A DNA stretch of 64,000 bases from CAWCUK01 sp963798775 (lineage in GTDB: Bacteria > Bacteroidota > Ignavibacteria > Ignavibacteriales > Ignavibacteriaceae), in the NCBI GenBank assembly GCA_963798775.1, contig CAWCUK010000004.1, positions 434,001 through 498,000 of the forward strand, given 5' to 3'. The notes under the pieces were generated by a model that was not told where the DNA came from, did not search any database, and saw only the letters and a list, made by a program, of their open reading frames with translations. Positions 42,542 through 52,549 of the stretch are shown one piece after another. The stretch's first letter is position 1. Every line of letters begins with the position of its first letter. The position numbers and the translations under genes were made by a program.

Positions 42542-43048
42542 ATGAAAAATCTTTTAATCTTAGTTGTTACAACCGTACTTTTTTTAGCAGGGTGCGGAAA
42601 GGGAATTGAACCGTCTGCTCCGGAAACCGAAATGCCCGGCTTTAGCGGCAAAATTACATTTAAAGGAACTTGGCCGGCAGGTATAACAAGGACTCATATT
42701 GTAGTTTTTAAAAATCCGTTAATTTCCGCTGCTGATTTTAATGCTTTTAATATTAAATATGTAAGTCCGGCAATTCCGTATGGAGTAAATTCTTATAATT
42801 ATAATTCAGTAGATTCAGCGCTTATATCTATAGGTCCCGGAGAATATAATTACGTCGCGGTCGCGCAGTCGAAAACCGAAACACTTAGTTTAACTCGTGC
42901 GGATTGGACTGTTGCTGGTGTTTATTATGCCGCCGGAGATACTTCAACTCCGGGGAAACTTTTGATAAATCAAAATAAGCTTACTACCGGTATAGATATT
43001 ATTTGCGATTTTGATAATCCGCCGTCTCAGCCACCCGGAGGCAATTAA
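42542..43048 (+). CDS. Lipoprotein paired with a TonB-dependent receptor
   Basis: A 168-residue lipoprotein from the ATG at 42542. The signal MKNLLILVVTTVLFLAGC has a clear lipobox (LAGC). An upstream in-frame ATG at 42452 is less likely because it puts 30 residues before the signal. The mature part starts with a proline- and acid-rich stretch, then a beta-rich region (GFSGKITFKGTWPAGI). It ends PPSQPPGGN. No family is recognised. The TonB receptor gene follows 47 bases later, so it may be an accessory surface subunit for the same substrate. Confidence 0.75.
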   Translation: MKNLLILVVTTVLFLAGCGKGIEPSAPETEMPGFSGKITFKGTWPAGITRTHIVVFKNPLISAADFNAFNIKYVSPAIPYGVNSYNYNSVDSALISIGPGEYNYVAVAQSKTETLSLTRADWTVAGVYYAAGDTSTPGKLLINQNKLTTGIDIICDFDNPPSQPPGGN

Positions 43049-43095
43049 TTTTTTCTTCTCTAAGTTTGCGACATAAATAATTTTAAAAGTTTGAA

Positions 43096-45264
43096 ATGAA
43101 AAAATTTATTCCATTAATATTTTTATCCTTTTTCCTGCAATTTAGTTTCGCGCAGAATTTTTCTATTAAAGGAACAGTAAAAGATGTTGAAGGGAATCCT
43201 TTAATAGGGGCCAATGTTATTTTAATGGAAACAAATTTTGGAGCGGCGACGGATTTAAACGGCCGGTACAATATCAATAATTTGAAACCGGGAAGATATA
43301 CAGTTGAATTTTCTATGGTTGGTTTTGAAAGAAGAACTTTTCCTAATATTATTATAAATAATTCCTCTGTTGAAGTTGACGCGCTTCTCCAGCAAAAAGT
43401 AATTGAATCAGAACAAGTAATTATAACAGCCGGAAAATATGAACAAAAAAAACGCGAATTGACTGTAAGCGCGGATGTTATTCCCGCCGATGAATTAGAT
43501 AAGAAAAATTATACTAATCTTAAAGACGCTCTTCAATTTGTGCCAGGTGTTAATATGGTTGAAGATCAAGTTAGTATTCGCGGGTCTAGCGGCTACAGCA
43601 GAGGCGCGGGTACACGTGTTCTTGTAGCGATTGACGGAATTCCTTTTTATACCGGCGATACAGGTGAAATTATTTGGGAGATTCTTCCCGTTAATGAAAT
43701 TCAAAAGGTTGAGGTTATTAAAGGTGCCGCCAGCTCTCTTTACGGTTCTTCCGCGCTTGGCGGGGTTATTAATATAATTACTAAAGGAATTTCTCAACAG
43801 CCCCAGACTTATGTTAAACTCTTAGGCGGCGCTTATGATAAGCCCGCTTATTCACAATGGGAATGGACAAATTCTTTGCGCGCGTTTAATTCGCAAACTA
43901 TTTCTCATTCTAACAGAATAAATAAGTTAGGTTTTACAATTTCATTAACAAGAATCGCTAATTCCGGCTATAAATTTAATGGTGATTATAATCGTTTTAT
44001 CGGGTATTTTAAAGGAATTTATAATTTTTCACCGACTTCATCTTTAACTCTTTTTGCTAATACTTTAAACCAAAGAAGCGGATATTTTATTTATTGGAAA
44101 GATTCGCGTAATGCCTTAGTTCCGCCTGACGGTGATAGAAATAGGGAAGTAAAAGCTAATCGATATATGGGCGGTCTCCTCTTTAAAAATGTTTTGGCGG
44201 ATAATCTTCTTTTAAATGTTAGATCCAGTTATTACAGGACTAACTGGAACGATCAATCAACTTCCGAAAATATTTCTACCGCTGATTTATTCAGAACCGA
44301 AATTCAGACAAATTATGATTTTTCCGATAACTTAATTTTAGTATCCGGAATTGAAGGAACCGCCGCTAAAGTTAATTCAAATATTTTCGGAAATCCTTCC
44401 GCGTTTGGTTTTGGCATTTATTCACAAGCCGATTTTAAATTCAGCTTTCCGTTAAAAATTTCGGGAGGTTTCCGTTACGATTTTAGCAAACTTGATTCCC
44501 TTAAAGCGGCCGGAGCTTTTTCTCCCAAAATCGGGTTGAATTATCAGGTAAATCAAAAGCTTTCATTCCGGGCTAATATCGGCGCGGGTTTTAGAGCTCC
44601 TTCATTAGCTGAAGCTTTTACTTCTACTACGGCAAGCGGACTTACGGTTAAGCCTAATCCTAATTTGAAACCGGAATCAAATATAAGCGCTGAAGTAGGA
44701 ATAAATTATCAGCCCGATAAAATATTTCAATTTGACGCCGCCTTATTTCAAAATGAATTTTATGATTTTATCGAGCCCGGTATTGATCCTAAAGATGGAA
44801 AGGCTTTTTTCGAAAATGTGACAAGGGCGCGAATTCAAGGTTTTGAGGTAAATACCAATTATAATCTGTTTTCCGATAAATTAATTTTATCTTTAAATTA
44901 TACTTATTTGTGGGCCAGAGATATTCAAACTAATACTCCGCTAAAATATCGTCCTCGTCATCAGGCGACTGCGGGTTTGTCTTATAATTTTTCTAATTTT
45001 GAAATAGGTAGTTCTTTTAGATACGCGAGCAAAGTTGAAAAAATGGATTTTGAACTTGCCGATTTAGGAATAATTAAAGATGGCAGAAATTACGCTGATG
45101 TATATCTGCTCGATCTAAACGCTAGTTTTAATCTTTTACCGGCCGGATTTCCCGCTAAATTAAATTTTAACGCGAATAATGTTTTAAATTATAATTATGT
45201 GGAACTTATAGCCAATCTAGCTCCTATTAGGAACTATTCTTTAAGTGTTGAATTTTTATTATAA
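43096..45264 (+). CDS. TonB-dependent outer-membrane receptor
   Basis: A 722-residue receptor. A signal peptide spans 1-20. A carboxypeptidase-D-regulatory-like domain spans 22-110 (SIKGTVKDVEGNPLIGANV). The plug domain at about 120-230 has LKDALQFVPGVNMVEDQVSIRGSSGYSRG and VEVIKGAASSLYGSSALGGVINI in spaced form. A beta-barrel follows to the terminal aromatic-type strand YSLSVEFLL. It imports a scarce ligand with energy from TonB. The plug resembles vitamin B12/siderophore-type receptors more than SusC (no SusD gene nearby). The preceding lipoprotein is a likely partner. Confidence 0.93.
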   Translation: MKKFIPLIFLSFFLQFSFAQNFSIKGTVKDVEGNPLIGANVILMETNFGAATDLNGRYNINNLKPGRYTVEFSMVGFERRTFPNIIINNSSVEVDALLQQKVIESEQVIITAGKYEQKKRELTVSADVIPADELDKKNYTNLKDALQFVPGVNMVEDQVSIRGSSGYSRGAGTRVLVAIDGIPFYTGDTGEIIWEILPVNEIQKVEVIKGAASSLYGSSALGGVINIITKGISQQPQTYVKLLGGAYDKPAYSQWEWTNSLRAFNSQTISHSNRINKLGFTISLTRIANSGYKFNGDYNRFIGYFKGIYNFSPTSSLTLFANTLNQRSGYFIYWKDSRNALVPPDGDRNREVKANRYMGGLLFKNVLADNLLLNVRSSYYRTNWNDQSTSENISTADLFRTEIQTNYDFSDNLILVSGIEGTAAKVNSNIFGNPSAFGFGIYSQADFKFSFPLKISGGFRYDFSKLDSLKAAGAFSPKIGLNYQVNQKLSFRANIGAGFRAPSLAEAFTSTTASGLTVKPNPNLKPESNISAEVGINYQPDKIFQFDAALFQNEFYDFIEPGIDPKDGKAFFENVTRARIQGFEVNTNYNLFSDKLILSLNYTYLWARDIQTNTPLKYRPRHQATAGLSYNFSNFEIGSSFRYASKVEKMDFELADLGIIKDGRNYADVYLLDLNASFNLLPAGFPAKLNFNANNVLNYNYVELIANLAPIRNYSLSVEFLL

Positions 45265-45317
45265 CTATTAAATGTTTGATTTTTCTTTTTTAATATTGAT
45301 GGGGAAAGGTAATTATT

Positions 45318-46680
45318 ATGTTTGTTGATACACACGCGCATTTGTTTTATCCTAATTTTAACGGAGAAACGGATGAAGTATTAAATCGCGCTAAAGAAGC
45401 CGGAATGGATTTTATTTTAGTTCCCGCCACCGATATTGAAACAGCTCGTAAAGTTATTGAGCTTTGTGAAAAATATGATTTTATTTATGGCGCTGTCGGT
45501 GTTCATCCGCATGAGACAAAAGAGTGGAATGAAGATCAGCTTAAAGAAATTGAAAATTTTGCCGCTCATCCAAAAATAGTCGCAATCGGTGAAATCGGAC
45601 TCGATTATTATTATGATTTTTCACCTAAAGAAAAACAGATTGAAGCATTTCAAAGCTCAGATTGATCTTGCGCTGAAACTTGACTGCCGATTATTGTGCA
45701 TAATCGAGAATCCGATGAAGATATGATGGAAATAATTAAATCATATCGCCGGTTCCGGATTAAAGGCTCAATTCCATTGCTTTGGCGGTACAATAGAACA
45801 AGCGAGAGAGTTAATAGCGATGCATCATTTTATTTCTTTTACCGGTAATATAACTTTTAAAAAAGCGGATAATTTAAGGAATACTCTCTCAAATATTACT
45901 TTAGAACATCTGATGCTGGAAACTGATTCTCCTTTTATGACTCCCGAACCTTTCAGAGGAAAAAGAAATGAGCCTGCTCATGTGAAATTTGTTGCCGAAA
46001 AAATTGCCGAAGTAAAAGGCCTTGATGTTGAGGATATTGCGCGGGTTACTTCTTATAACGCTTTCAGAATGTTCGGAGTGGGGAGTAAACCAAATACTAG
46101 TTATACTTATAAAATTGGAAAATCTCTTTATATAAATGTTACAAATAGGTGCAACGCTAATTGTGTTTTTTGCGACCGTAAAGGAGATTCCGTTGTCAGT
46201 GGTTATAATCTAAAATTAAGTCATACCGAAGAACCTTCAGCTGAGGTTTATATTAAGGAAATAGGCGATCCGAAAAATTATAAGGAAATTGTTTTCTGCG
46301 GTTTCGGCGAACCTACAATTAGATGGAGCACCGTGAAAGAAGTTGCCAAATATGTTAAAAGAGAAGGCGGCAAAACTAGATTAAATACTAACGGACACGG
46401 GAGCTATATAAATCATAGGGATATAACTCCCGAGATGAAAAATACGATTGATGAAGTATCAATAAGTTTAAATTCCGCTAATCCCCGCCAATACAGCAAA
46501 ATTATGCAAGTAGAGGAACGTATGTTTAATGAAGTGGTTCAGTTTGCTAAAAACGCTAAGGCTTATGTTGATAAAGTTATTATGTCAGTTGTTGAATTTG
46601 ACGCTGTTGAAATTGAAAAAGCCCGAAAAGTTGTTGAAGATAAAATCGGCGCGGAATTTAGAGTGCGTGAATATTTTTAA
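45318..46680 (+). CDS. tatD: TatD-family nuclease fused to TatD-linked radical SAM domain (three frameshifts)
   Basis: The N-terminal part (45318-45665) has the TatD metal motifs DTHAHL, GVHPHE and GEIGLDYY. The frame then shifts three times, near 45651 (extra C), 45684 (missing C) and 45747 (extra C). Correcting them gives a continuous TatD: AQIDLALKLDLPIIVHNRES, AGSGLKAQFHCFGG, then MLETDSPFMTPEPFRGKRNEP. A radical SAM domain follows in the same frame, with cluster motif CNANCVFC, GFGEPT and LNTNGHG. TatD next to or fused with this radical SAM type is known in other bacteria. Three indels in 100 bp mean either decay or a poorly sequenced stretch. A stand-alone product from 45820 would keep the radical SAM part. 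Confidence 0.8.
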
Positions 46681-46717
46681 TTAAAATTTTATTCTTTCTT
46701 AAAACGGAAAATTACGG

Positions 46718-48142
46718 ATGCTATACAGAATATTTCTTCTTTGCCTGTTTTTGTTGGGAAATATTTATTCACAAGAACAAAAATCAGAGTTAGCCGATAA
46801 AATAAATAATTTATACAAGGATGAATTTTTTAATTCTACTTTAATGGCGGTTGATGTTTATGATTTATCCGCTAATAAAAGCTTATATAAAAAAAATGAA
46901 AAGATGCTGTTGAAACCGGCGTCTAATATGAAAATTCTTACCACTTCCGCCGGGTTAAAGTTTTTAGGCCCCGATTATAAATTTACCACTTCGGTTTATT
47001 ATACAGGACAAATAGTAAATAAAACTTTATACGGCGATTTATATTTTGTCGGCGGCGCGGATCCCGATTTTACTACCGCTGATCTTGATACTTTAATTTC
47101 CTTTATTAAATCAACTGGTATTTCTGAAGTAACCGGGAATCTTTACGGCGATATTTCAATGCTTGATTCTCTTTTCTGGGGAAACGGCTGGATGTGGGAT
47201 GATGATCCATCAACCGACGCTCCTTATTTAACGCCGCTTACTATTAACAATAATGCGATTGGTGTAGCTGTTAAAGCCGCTGATGTAGGGAAACCGGCTG
47301 ATGTCGAAATAATTCCTAATACCGATTTTGTAAAAGTGCTGAATGAAACCGAAACTGTTCAAGCTGTTCAAAATAATTATTATAAAGTCGACCGTGATTG
47401 GCTGAATAGAAATAATCTTATTATTGTGGAAGGCAATATCAGTTCTGCGGATACGATTCCGGATACTTCTTATGTAAATGTTTTTCGCCCGGAACTATAT
47501 TTTTTATCGCTTGCCGAAGAAGAATTTGCTAAATCGGGAATTAAAATTGACGGAGATAAAATATTTAAAACTCTGCCGAAAAACGCTGTTCATTTGTCCT
47601 CATTTGAAAGACGTTTCGACAGTGTAATTGTTAACCTAAATAAAACCAGCGATAATTTAAGCGCGGAATTAACTTTGCGAGCGCTCGCGGTTAAAAATAA
47701 AGGAATTCCCGCCACAGCTCAACATGGTATTCAGCTTGTGGACAGTTTATTAATTTTAGCCGGCTTAAATCCTTCAGATTATCGTATTGTGGACGGCTCG
47801 GGAGTTTCACATTATAATCTTATTACGAATGAAGTTTTATTATCCGTATTAAATTATATGTATTATTACAACCGTGAATTGTTTACGATTTTATACCACT
47901 CATTCCCGGTTGCCGGCGTTGACGGGACTCTAAAATTTAGAATGAAAAATACTCCCTCCGAAAATAATGTGCACGCGAAAACCGGGACTTTAAGCGGGGT
48001 AAGCTCTCTCTCAGGATATGTTACCGCGAAAAACGGTGATCTTTTGTCCTTCTCAATTTTAGTTCAAAATTATGTCGGAAGCTCGATAACAGCTAGAAAT
48101 TATCAAAATAAAATCTGCGAAATTTTAGCCGGTTATGAATAA
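46718..48142 (+). CDS. dacB: D-alanyl-D-alanine carboxypeptidase/endopeptidase (PBP4, DacB-like)
   Basis: A 474-residue class C low-molecular-mass penicillin-binding protein. A signal peptide spans about 1-19 (NIYS). The catalytic SxxK motif is S69-N-M-K72 in LLKPASNMKIL. The SxN motif is SDN in NKTSDNLSAEL. The KTG motif is in HAKTGTLSGVSSLSGY near 430. The insert between SxxK and SxN (100-280) is typical of PBP4. It hydrolyses terminal D-Ala or cross-links of peptidoglycan in the periplasm. It starts 37 bases after the TatD-radical SAM gene. Confidence 0.93.
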   Translation: MLYRIFLLCLFLLGNIYSQEQKSELADKINNLYKDEFFNSTLMAVDVYDLSANKSLYKKNEKMLLKPASNMKILTTSAGLKFLGPDYKFTTSVYYTGQIVNKTLYGDLYFVGGADPDFTTADLDTLISFIKSTGISEVTGNLYGDISMLDSLFWGNGWMWDDDPSTDAPYLTPLTINNNAIGVAVKAADVGKPADVEIIPNTDFVKVLNETETVQAVQNNYYKVDRDWLNRNNLIIVEGNISSADTIPDTSYVNVFRPELYFLSLAEEEFAKSGIKIDGDKIFKTLPKNAVHLSSFERRFDSVIVNLNKTSDNLSAELTLRALAVKNKGIPATAQHGIQLVDSLLILAGLNPSDYRIVDGSGVSHYNLITNEVLLSVLNYMYYYNRELFTILYHSFPVAGVDGTLKFRMKNTPSENNVHAKTGTLSGVSSLSGYVTAKNGDLLSFSILVQNYVGSSITARNYQNKICEILAGYE

Positions 48143-48250
48143 TTTTTTATAAATTGCGGGGACTTTTTTTCCCTCTCTATTATTTCATATCCAATCAAAA
48201 TTGTTTTACTTTTACAAACTAAAATCTGTTCTAATTTACTTTATTAAGAA

Positions 48251-49243
48251 ATGAAAAATAAATTTATCCTCTTTTCTCTTATTGCCGGTTCTTTAGTATT
48301 TACTTCGTGTAGTGAAAATAAGAATCAGAATAAACCCTCTAAACCGTTATTTGAATTAACTACGACTGATTCAGTGCCTTCATTTGATGCCGCCGAAGCT
48401 TATCAAATGGTGGAAGAACAAGTTAAATTCGGCCCTAGAAATCCCGGTTCTAAAGCTCATAAAAAAGCACTGGGTTTTTATAAAAATGAATTCGGTGAAT
48501 ATGCCGATAAAGTTGAACTTCAGCCATTCTCTTATCCCGGTTATGATAATGAAAGACTGGAACTCACCAATATCATAGCTAAATTTAATCCCTACGCTAA
48601 AAATAGAATTGTTATCTGCGCCCATTGGGACAGCAGGCCCCGCGCGGAACACGCTAAAGATCCCGCGAATGTAAATTTACCGATTATGGGAGCTAACGAC
48701 GGCGCCAGCGGCTGTGGAATTTTAATTGAACTTGCCAAAATTCTTCATCAAAATAAAATTTCTTACGGAATTGATCTGGTTTTATTTGACGGTGAGGATT
48801 ACGGTAAATCGAATGACTTAAATAATTTTTGTCTCGGCTCAAAATATTACGCGGCAAAGTTAAACGGCGATTATCCGGCTTTCGCTATTTTACTCGATAT
48901 GGTGGGGGATAAGGAAGCGGTTTTTACAAAGGAATTAAATTCGCTCCAGTTCGCACCCGAAATTACAGAAATGATTTGGAATACAGCCTATCAAGTTAAT
49001 GCCGGCGTTTTCTCGCAAGCTAAAGGCTCTTCGGTTTATGATGATCATATTCCTTTAAATCAAGTGGGGCTGCGGACGGTGGATATTATTGACGCTGATC
49101 TTATCGGTGCCGATTCTCCTAATGAAAGAAGGAATTATTGGCATTCTGATGAAGATACTATGAAAAATATTAGTCAAGAAACACTGCGGCAAGTCGGTGA
49201 TGTTTTAACTACATTTATTTATTCTTTAAAGTTTAATGGTTAA
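48251..49243 (+). CDS. M28-family glutaminyl-peptide cyclotransferase-like lipoprotein
   Basis: A 330-residue lipoprotein (signal with LVFTSC lipobox). The M28 metal-site segments are CAHWDSRPRAEHA, MGANDGASGCGILIELA, LFDGEDYG and the final WHSDEDT. Glutaminyl cyclases of this type convert N-terminal Gln into pyroglutamate. Type IX secretion cargo proteins often carry N-terminal pyroglutamate made by such an enzyme, which fits the T9SS protein in the window. The acid EDYG and the DG between zinc ligands follow the cyclase rather than aminopeptidase subgroup. prmA follows 2 bases later. Confidence 0.85.
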   Translation: MKNKFILFSLIAGSLVFTSCSENKNQNKPSKPLFELTTTDSVPSFDAAEAYQMVEEQVKFGPRNPGSKAHKKALGFYKNEFGEYADKVELQPFSYPGYDNERLELTNIIAKFNPYAKNRIVICAHWDSRPRAEHAKDPANVNLPIMGANDGASGCGILIELAKILHQNKISYGIDLVLFDGEDYGKSNDLNNFCLGSKYYAAKLNGDYPAFAILLDMVGDKEAVFTKELNSLQFAPEITEMIWNTAYQVNAGVFSQAKGSSVYDDHIPLNQVGLRTVDIIDADLIGADSPNERRNYWHSDEDTMKNISQETLRQVGDVLTTFIYSLKFNG

Positions 49244-49245
49244 GT

Positions 49246-50091
49246 ATGAAAAGATATAAAGAATTTACGGTGACGGCCGAACCTTTTATTCCCGAGCTTT
49301 TAAGCAGCATTCTTTGGGACCTCGAAATAAATGGAATAAATGAAGAAGTAAATTGCCTTAAAGTTTTTGCCGGCGAGGAAAATCCTATTTCTGTTGAAGA
49401 TATTTCAAACCAAATTCAAAAATTAGCCGACCAAAAAATGATCCTCAGTTTTAATGTTGAGGAAAATCTTTTTGAGGATAAAAATTGGAATGAGGAATGG
49501 GAAAAGGGAATTAAGGTAATTGAGGTTTCCGATAAAGTTGTAATTAAACCGACTTTTAGAGACTACAATCAGAAACCGGGACAAATAGTAATTACTATTG
49601 ATCCTAAAATGTCTTTCGGAACCGGAGAACATCAGACCACTAAATTAGTTCTCCAGCTTCTTGAAAATAATGTAGCTGAAAGTGCGAAAGTTTTAGATGT
49701 AGGATCGGGAACGGGAGTTTTGGCGATTGCTTCAATAAAATTCTGCGCTGCTTCCGCTGTTGCTATCGATAATGATGAATGGTGTTTTGAGAACGCTAAA
49801 GAAAATTGTCAGCTTAATTCGGTTCAGAATGAAGTGGAAGTAAAACTCGGCGAGATTAAGAATATTAATGAAAAAGATTTTGATTTAATTCTGGCTAATA
49901 TTCAAAAAAATGTGCTGCTGATTATTGCGGAAGAAATTAAAGCTCATTTAAAATCAAATGGGAAAGTGATTCTATCCGGTCTTTTATATTCGGATGAAGA
50001 AGATATTCTTAAAAAATATATTTCTTTAGGATTTAAACTCCTTGAAAAGAAACAAATGGACGAATGGATTGCTTTGGTTTTAACTTTGTAA
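49246..50091 (+). CDS. prmA: Ribosomal protein L11 methyltransferase PrmA
   Basis: A 281-residue methyltransferase. The N-terminal substrate domain (1-90) includes NWNEEWEKGI. The SAM domain has the PrmA signature DPKMSFGTGEHQTTKL and then VLDVGSGTGVLAIASI. DLILANIQKNVL is the NPPY-like motif region. It trimethylates ribosomal protein L11. It starts 2 bases after the cyclase gene stop and is likely co-transcribed. Beyond its stop lies a repeat array rather than a clear terminator. Confidence 0.94.
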   Translation: MKRYKEFTVTAEPFIPELLSSILWDLEINGINEEVNCLKVFAGEENPISVEDISNQIQKLADQKMILSFNVEENLFEDKNWNEEWEKGIKVIEVSDKVVIKPTFRDYNQKPGQIVITIDPKMSFGTGEHQTTKLVLQLLENNVAESAKVLDVGSGTGVLAIASIKFCAASAVAIDNDEWCFENAKENCQLNSVQNEVEVKLGEIKNINEKDFDLILANIQKNVLLIIAEEIKAHLKSNGKVILSGLLYSDEEDILKKYISLGFKLLEKKQMDEWIALVLTL

Positions 50092-50130
50092 TATAAATTT
50101 TGTAACGCCTTCTCTCCTCAAGAGATCAAT

Positions 50131-50572
50131 TCAAATTGTTCCCTACAGCGTTGTCATCCCGAACTTGTTGTTGTCATCCCGAACTTGTTTCGGGATCAGT
50201 TCTAAGATGCAAAATCAGCAAAGCTTCGGAATCCGTTTCAAAAAATACAATTCTTTGCAGTTCAAATTGTTCCCTACAATGTTGTCATCCCGAACTTGTT
50301 GTTGTCATCCCGAACTTGTTTCGGGATCTGTTCTAAGATGCAAAATCAGCAAAGCTTCGGAATCCGTTTCAAAAAATACAATTCTTTGCAGTTCAAATTG
50401 TTCCCTACAATGTTGTCATCCCGAACTTGTTTCGGGATCAGTTCTAAGATGCAAAATCAGCAAAGCTTCGGAATCCGTTTCAAAAAATACAATTCTTTGC
50501 AGTTTAAATTGTTCCCTACAATGTTGTCATCCCGAACTTGTTTCGGGATCTGTTATAAGATACAACTTGATT
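50131..50572. repeat. Tandem array of 111/131-bp units containing a TGTCATCCCGAAC hairpin
   Basis: Three full units and a partial fourth begin near 50131, 50262, 50393 and 50504. Each contains GTTGTCATCCCGAACTTG (starts at 50170, 50301, 50412 and 50523), then TTTCGGGATC, which pairs with GATCCCGAAA-like sequence to give a hairpin (CCCGAACTTGTTTCGGG). The body then reads GCAAAATCAGCAAAGCTTCG. Units 1 and 2 carry an extra 20-bp copy of the element start (50150 and 50281), which makes them 131 bp. Apparent open frames across the array are repeat-derived. It fills the gap between prmA and the amidohydrolase. Confidence 0.9.
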
Positions 50573-50573
50573 G

Positions 50574-52238
50574 CTATTCTTTATCTTTATAAATTATTTC
50601 ACCGCCTAGAATTGTCATCTTAACTTTAACATCTTTTATTTTAACGGGATCAATTTTTAAAATATCATCCCCCAGCACAACAAAATCAGCTAATTTTCCT
50701 TTTTCAACGCTGCCTTTTTCATCTTCTTCAAAAGCGGCATAAGCGTTATTTATCGTGTAGCATTTAATCGCTTCCTCAACACTAATTTTTTGTTCGGGAA
50801 GCCAGCCGTTTGGATTTTTACCGTCAAGAGTTCTTCTTGTTACTGCGGCGTAAATACCATATAGAGCGTCTAGCGGAGCTACACTCCAATCGCTGCCGAA
50901 ACATAATTTTACTCCGTTATCTAAAAAAGTTTTAAAAGGATATGTGTATTTAATTCTTTCCGGTCCGATTCTTTTTTCCGCCCATACTCCGTCATCAATC
51001 GCGTGGTAAGGCTGGCATGATGCTATTACCCCGATTTCGGCAAATCTCGGAATGTCTTTAAAACGCACATGCTGCGCGTGCTCAATTCTAAATCTTCTAT
51101 CCCATTTAGGATTTTCTTTTTTAATTTTCTCATACAAATCAAGCATATACGCGTTTGCCCTGTCGCCGATTGCGTGAGTGGAAATTTGAAGTTTATTTTT
51201 ATCGGCATCCAAGCACCATTTATCCATATTTCCGTTGGTAATTATATCCATCGGCAAACCTGAAGTTGTAGAATCCTGCGCATAGGGTTCAAAAAACCAT
51301 GCTGTACTTGAACCGAGAGAACCGTCCGCGAAAGCTTTTAAAGATCCCATTTTAATCATATCATCGCCGAAATTATATTGTATGCCTTCGTTAACAAGAT
51401 TTTTATAAGAGGCAATCGGCATTCTTGTATAAATTCTACAAGTTAATTTACCTTCTTTTTTTAGCTGTTGATAAGCGATTAAATCCGCCGGAAAAGTAAT
51501 ATCCTGAATACTTGTTATACCATGTTTTTTTGCCTCTTCCAGAGCGGTTAAAGCCGCGCTTATATTTTCCTCTTCTGTATGATCCGGAATTAAAGGATAA
51601 ATTAATTGCATGGCGTTATCTTTTAAAACTCCCGTAGGTTCTCCCGTATTTGGGTCTTTAACTATTAATCCGCCTTCGGGATTTGGTGTATCTTTTGTTA
51701 TTCCCGCTAATTTTAAAACATAAGAGTTTGCCAGCGCCATGTGCCCGTCAAATCTATCTACAAAAATTGGGGTATTGGGGGAGAATGAATCTACCATCTC
51801 CTTTGTAGGAAGATCTTTTGTTTCCCACTGTTCATGATCCCAATTTCCGCCGGTTATCCATTTGCCCTTATGTGATTCTACATATTTTTTTAAGATGTCT
51901 TTAAACTGTTGCGTGCTTTTTGCGGGACGAAGATCAATTCCCTGTAGATAATATCCGCCGCTTACAAAATGTGTATGGTCATCAATAAATCCCGGCATCA
52001 TAAATTTTCCCTTCAAATCTACAACTTCGGAATTAGGATTGAGCAGTTTTTTCGCTTCCGATGTGGAGCCGACATAAATTATTTTCTCTCCGTCAACTAC
52101 TACTGCTTCCGCTTTTGGCTGTTCCGGGTTAACCGTATAAATATTTCCATTAATAAACGCTTTTTTATTCAACTGAGCCGGAATATTAAGGGTAATTATT
52201 GCAAATAAAATTAATGATAAAAAAATTCTGAAGAGCAT
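50574..52238 (-). CDS. YtcJ-like amidohydrolase, exported
   Basis: A 554-residue amidohydrolase (Amidohydro_3 type) from the ATG at 52238, supported by an AGAGGT ribosome site; an upstream ATG at 52301 would add 21 residues before the signal. The signal MLFRIFLSLILFAIITLNIPA is cut near 22. Motifs: GKFMMPGFIDDHTHFVSGG (HxH metal site), GGNWDHEQW, AFADGSLGSSTAWF, IEHAQHV, LCFGSDWSVAPLD and the final GKLADFVVL. It hydrolyses a C-N bond of an unknown substrate, probably in the periplasm. It ends at the edge of the tandem repeat array and is divergent from bshB1. Confidence 0.9.
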   Translation of the reverse strand: MLFRIFLSLILFAIITLNIPAQLNKKAFINGNIYTVNPEQPKAEAVVVDGEKIIYVGSTSEAKKLLNPNSEVVDLKGKFMMPGFIDDHTHFVSGGYYLQGIDLRPAKSTQQFKDILKKYVESHKGKWITGGNWDHEQWETKDLPTKEMVDSFSPNTPIFVDRFDGHMALANSYVLKLAGITKDTPNPEGGLIVKDPNTGEPTGVLKDNAMQLIYPLIPDHTEEENISAALTALEEAKKHGITSIQDITFPADLIAYQQLKKEGKLTCRIYTRMPIASYKNLVNEGIQYNFGDDMIKMGSLKAFADGSLGSSTAWFFEPYAQDSTTSGLPMDIITNGNMDKWCLDADKNKLQISTHAIGDRANAYMLDLYEKIKKENPKWDRRFRIEHAQHVRFKDIPRFAEIGVIASCQPYHAIDDGVWAEKRIGPERIKYTYPFKTFLDNGVKLCFGSDWSVAPLDALYGIYAAVTRRTLDGKNPNGWLPEQKISVEEAIKCYTINNAYAAFEEDEKGSVEKGKLADFVVLGDDILKIDPVKIKDVKVKMTILGGEIIYKDKE

Positions 52239-52549
52239 CGCTGACCTCTCATAAATTTGTAGGGATGATAAATTAATATCGGAAATATTTTGGTTATTCA
52301 AAACAAGAATATAGCGAGCAAAATAAAATGAATAATTTTATTTCACTAAAAATCTATAATTGTAAAATTTTAACAATGAAGAAAAGGCCTATAATATTGC
52401 CGATTACCATTTGTTTGTAACGCTAAAGTTTTTTTTTCTTCTTATTCGGAAAAATTAATCTCCTTTAACAAAATGATTTATAGCTTTCAATTATAAAAAT
52501 TCTTATGTTATCGAAACTCAATTTTTCATCAAAAAAACATCTGTTAAAT
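52239..52549. other. Divergent intergenic region
   Basis: About 310 bases between the amidohydrolase and bshB1 starts. It must hold the promoters of both genes. It is AT-rich; I see no gene, clear repeat, palindrome or riboswitch in it. Confidence 0.6.

Noticed and set aside
50136..50623. Several overlapping open frames up to 152 codons across the repeat array
   Set aside because: They are generated by the repeated 111/131-bp units in all plus frames, lack ribosome sites and have repeat-derived sequence such as MLLSSRTCFG.
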